From assembly GCA_905236405.1 (NCBI GenBank), contig CAJOQB010000081.1:1-8826 (forward strand): a DNA stretch of 8,826 nucleotides, given 5' to 3'. Of this stretch, positions 7,027 to 8,826 are shown one piece after another (positions within the stretch are counted from its first letter, which is position 1; the number at the start of each line of letters is the position of its first letter). Source of the DNA: an uncultured Bacteroidales bacterium. Its GTDB lineage: Bacteria; Bacteroidota; Bacteroidia; Bacteroidales; P3. The notes below the pieces were generated by a model. It saw only the letters and a list, made by a program, of their open reading frames with translations, was not told the DNA's origin and searched no databases. The position numbers and the translations under genes were made by a program.

Positions 7027-7386
7027 TCAGAACTCTTCGCGTTCCACCAACAAGATGGCGTTCTGAGGGACAATGAAATATTTCTCGCCGTGGTATTTAA
7101 TCTCCACCGCGTTCTTTTGCATAAAGAGGGCACAGTCGCCTGGCTGAACCTGCAACGGAAGATAACGCACCTCGTGCGCTTTGCCATTCCACGACTCGCT
7201 CTCGTCTTCCGAAGTGGGGAGGGCATAACCAGGGCCGCATTTCAAGATATAGCCTTGCTGCACCTCTTCCTTCGATTGGTAGCCAGCCGGCAAGTACAAT
7301 CCGCTCTTCGTTTGGTCCTGCTCGTCGGTGGGTTTGATCAGCACACGGTCGCCCACCACTATAATATTATCTAATATTGATTTCAT
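7027..7386 (-). CDS. GroES-like (Hsp10) protein with extended loop, no groEL beside it
   Basis: This 119-residue protein is longer than classical GroES (~97). The fold is recognisable: VVGDRVLIKP (10-19) is the first strand, QTKSGLYLPAG (25-35) lies where the GroEL-binding mobile loop is, QGYILKCGPG (44-53) matches the GxVxxVGxG strand, QPGDCALF (81-88) matches the VGDxVxF strand, and NAILLVE (109-115) matches the ending ILAIVE. Residues ~55-78, including an acidic SEDESES run, enlarge the roof region. The ATG at 7386 matches the family N terminus. An in-frame ATG at 7428 would add 14 residues unlike GroES. No groEL is adjacent, so this is likely a second GroES-family protein, with the standard groES-groEL pair presumed elsewhere. 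Whether it caps GroEL is unknown. It lies 39 nt upstream of alaS and may lead the alaS-uvrA-OMP2 transcript. Confidence 0.85.
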   Translation of the reverse strand: MKSILDNIIVVGDRVLIKPTDEQDQTKSGLYLPAGYQSKEEVQQGYILKCGPGYALPTSEDESESWNGKAHEVRYLPLQVQPGDCALFMQKNAVEIKYHGEKYFIVPQNAILLVEREEF

Positions 7387-7451
7387 CTTTTTCTTATGAA
7401 ACAAAACATTGTCAACCGTTTGCAACATCTGTGCCTCGGTTTTGTCGATTG

Positions 7452-7484
7452 CAAAGATAATGTTTTTTTATTACCTACCGCTAA
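7452..7484 (-). promoter_or_regulatory. Probable Bacteroidetes-type promoter for the GroES-like gene/alaS unit
   Basis: The minus strand carries TATCTTTG (7459-7452), an exact match to the TAnnTTTG -7 element. At a 21-nt spacing upstream lies TTAG (7484-7481), a three-of-four match to TTTG that overlaps the Sel1 gene stop codon. Transcription would start near 7445, giving a leader of about 60 nt before the ATG at 7386. An A-rich spacer (seven A on the minus strand) adds flexibility. The -33 match is imperfect, so confidence is moderate. Confidence 0.55.
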
Positions 7485-8662
7485 TAGCCGTGTTCCTGCA
7501 GATATTTCTGCGCCTCGAACTGCCCTTGGTTGGCAGCTTTGCGGTACCAGTAGAGCGCTTGGTTGTCGTCTTGCTGCACACCGAATCCGTTAGCGTAGCA
7601 ACGACCCAATCCACACTGGGCTTTCGCGTTGTCTTGGTCGGCAGAGAGACGGAACCAATACACCGCTTGCTCATAGTTCTGCTCCACGCCCATGCCGTTC
7701 TCGTAACAGATGGCGGTGTTCACCTGTGCGGAAGCGTCGCCTTGCTCTGCGGCCTTGAGGAACCAGTAAGCCGCTTGGGTGTTGTCTTGCGGCGTCCCCT
7801 TGCCGTGAAGGTAGCAGATGGCCAAGTTGTACTGAGCGTCGAGAACGCCCTGCTCTGCCGCTTTGCCGAACCAATAGACAGCTTGTGCATCGTCCTTCGG
7901 CACCCCGTCGCCGTGGAAGTAGGCGTCACCCAAGTAGTATTGGGCACTGGCGTGACCCCTGTCCGCCGCCTTGCGGTACCATTGTGCCGCCTCTGCATAT
8001 TCGCCTCTACCGTAGCACTCTTCTCCCTTTTTGAAGTCGGACTCGGGAGTGCTGGGTTGGTTGCTGGGTCGATTGTTAGGTGTCGCCACCGTTGCAGGTT
8101 TCCTTGCGTTGTTCCTTTCGACGGCAGAACGCGTCACCGACCTCTCCACCTTGTTGACATCGACAGTAGACGACGATGCCATAGGGGCGACATTGGGCCA
8201 ACGGATGTCGGCTTTGTAGGTGTTCACCGCGTTGTTAGGCACATAGACGACGGTCGTCGAAGGCATCCCTGCAAACGAATCGTCCGAGATGTTGGGAGGC
8301 GTGGTGCTTTTCACAAGGAGATGCTTCAAACTCGAGCAGTTGGCAAAGGCACCCGATCCAATCTGCCATACCGACGCAGGCACCATCAGATAGGTGATGC
8401 CCCTGCAGTTGGCGAACGCCCGCTCCTCGATACGCACCACAGGATAGGTGTAGCTGCCGTTGGTGATTTGTTCGGGGATGGACACAATACCGTTCAGGTC
8501 TTGATAGTTGCTTCCGTCGTACGACTGATAGGTCACACTCGCTCCGTCGACAAGGAGGTTATAATACAACGTCTTTCCGTTGTACGTATACGAACAGTCG
8601 TAAGCATGTGCAGCATGACCGACAAGCACAGCCAGCAAAACGAATAGGGTTATTCTTTTCAT
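7481..8662 (-). CDS. Secreted protein: BspA-like LRR module fused to Sel1 repeats
   Basis: This 393-residue protein has a signal peptide (MKRITLFVLLAVLVGHAAHA, probable cleavage after 20). Residues ~25-160 are a short BspA-type (LRR_5) leucine-rich module: IPEQITNGSYTYPVVRIEERAF, NCRGITYLMVP, GAFANCSSLKHL, then a closing cap VVYVPNNAVNTYKAD...W. A low-complexity Ser/Thr/Asn/Pro/Arg linker (~161-208) follows. Residues ~216-393 are Sel1 (TPR-like) repeats: a shortened repeat, four full 36-residue repeats (238-381; A-x-AQ-x-x-LG-x-x-Y...G-x-GV...A-x-YW-x-x-KAA-x-QG) and a partial last one ending QEHGY. Both modules usually mediate protein-protein contacts. No enzyme motif or C-terminal sorting domain is visible, so the protein may be periplasmic or exported. 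It starts 12 nt after the stop of an upstream LRR gene, so the two probably share an operon. The partner and pathway are unknown. Confidence 0.9.
   Translation of the reverse strand: MKRITLFVLLAVLVGHAAHAYDCSYTYNGKTLYYNLLVDGASVTYQSYDGSNYQDLNGIVSIPEQITNGSYTYPVVRIEERAFANCRGITYLMVPASVWQIGSGAFANCSSLKHLLVKSTTPPNISDDSFAGMPSTTVVYVPNNAVNTYKADIRWPNVAPMASSSTVDVNKVERSVTRSAVERNNARKPATVATPNNRPSNQPSTPESDFKKGEECYGRGEYAEAAQWYRKAADRGHASAQYYLGDAYFHGDGVPKDDAQAVYWFGKAAEQGVLDAQYNLAICYLHGKGTPQDNTQAAYWFLKAAEQGDASAQVNTAICYENGMGVEQNYEQAVYWFRLSADQDNAKAQCGLGRCYANGFGVQQDDNQALYWYRKAANQGQFEAQKYLQEHGY
7520..7951 (-). repeat. Four tandem 108-bp units encoding full Sel1 repeats
   Basis: The units are 7844-7951, 7736-7843, 7628-7735 and 7520-7627, each encoding exactly 36 residues with no insertions. 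The DNA copies are visibly similar but clearly diverged, so they reflect old protein repeats rather than a recent expansion. Three of the four carry Cys-Tyr at the same position (C283, C319, C355). Confidence 0.85.
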
Positions 8663-8674
8663 CGCGATGGGGTA

Positions 8675-8826
8675 TTATCTGATTCTTGTTCTTTCTTTGG
8701 CTTTGTCGATGACAGGTTGAGGCACAGGGCCCTTCTTCTCGATGTTGAAACGGCTCCACGTGGTGTTGTTGCGGAAGTCGTTGTAGGCAGTGGCCGGCAC
8801 ATGGATGGTGACGCTGGGCGGCACAT
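8675..8826 (-). CDS. BspA-like leucine-rich repeat protein, C-terminal end (gene runs off the right edge)
   Basis: Only the last ~49 codons are present. They read VPPSVTIHVPATAYNDFRNN then TTWSRFNI, followed by a short basic tail ending in KERTRIR. The P-x-x-V-T-I-H-VP-x-x-A-x-x-x-Y/F...W pattern is the cap that closes LRR_5 (BspA-like) modules, and it resembles residues ~130-160 of the next gene (VVYVPNNAVNTYKAD). BspA-like proteins are usually surface or secreted proteins involved in adhesion. The N terminus, signal peptide and repeat number cannot be seen. The stop lies 12 nt before the Sel1-fusion start, suggesting an operon of two related secreted proteins. Confidence 0.75.
   Translation of the reverse strand, partial: VPPSVTIHVPATAYNDFRNNTTWSRFNIEKKGPVPQPVIDKAKERTRIR

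Noticed and set aside
7387..7428. Upstream ATG extending the GroES-like protein by 14 residues
   Set aside because: The extension (MLQTVDNVLFHKKK) has no counterpart in GroES, and its ATG would lie under 20 nt from the predicted transcript start; the ATG at 7386 fits the family.
7409..8647. Long open frame on the plus strand opposite the LRR-Sel1 gene (412 codons)
   Set aside because: Its pseudo-repeats (RLVVVLLH, RLLIVLLH) are the antisense reading of the 108-bp Sel1 units; the minus-strand frame has a signal peptide and real domains.

Overview
The window looks like ordinary chromosomal sequence from a Bacteroidales bacterium, plausibly a Prevotella-like (Prevotellaceae) relative. The evidence is the set of protein families (BspA-type leucine-rich repeats, small outer-membrane barrels whose signal peptides are cleaved just before Gln, an extended GroES-like protein), weak or absent Shine-Dalgarno sequences, and a near-perfect Bacteroidetes-type promoter (TTTG, 19-nt spacer, TATCTTTG). 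The genus is inferred. Every gene I can support lies on the minus strand, so the layout below is given in the direction of transcription, from high to low coordinates.

Right edge to 7481: the 3' end of a BspA-like LRR protein, then 12 nt later a secreted protein that fuses a short BspA-like LRR module to Sel1 repeats. These two probably form one operon. 7481 to 4372: a predicted promoter overlaps the end of the Sel1 gene and could drive a stand-alone, extended GroES-like protein, followed after 39 nt by alaS (alanyl-tRNA synthetase, complete). 4371 to 906: uvrA (excinuclease subunit A, complete) starts 21 nt after alaS, and a small outer-membrane barrel protein (OMP2) starts 1 nt after the uvrA stop. 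The tight spacing suggests one GroES-like/alaS/uvrA/OMP2 transcription unit.

905 to 234: a paralogous 8-stranded barrel protein (OMP1) has its own strong promoter, a leader of about 90 nt with a possible hairpin, and a clear intrinsic terminator. Left edge: the first 50 or so codons of asd (aspartate-semialdehyde dehydrogenase), a separate gene running off the window.

alaS, uvrA and asd are housekeeping genes. I see no mobile element, CRISPR array, phage gene, tRNA or rRNA, and no intergenic gap longer than about 155 bases. I find no convincing new multi-gene system. The most unusual items are the LRR-Sel1 fusion, the orphan GroES-like protein, and the two related barrels, one tied to uvrA and the other independently expressed.
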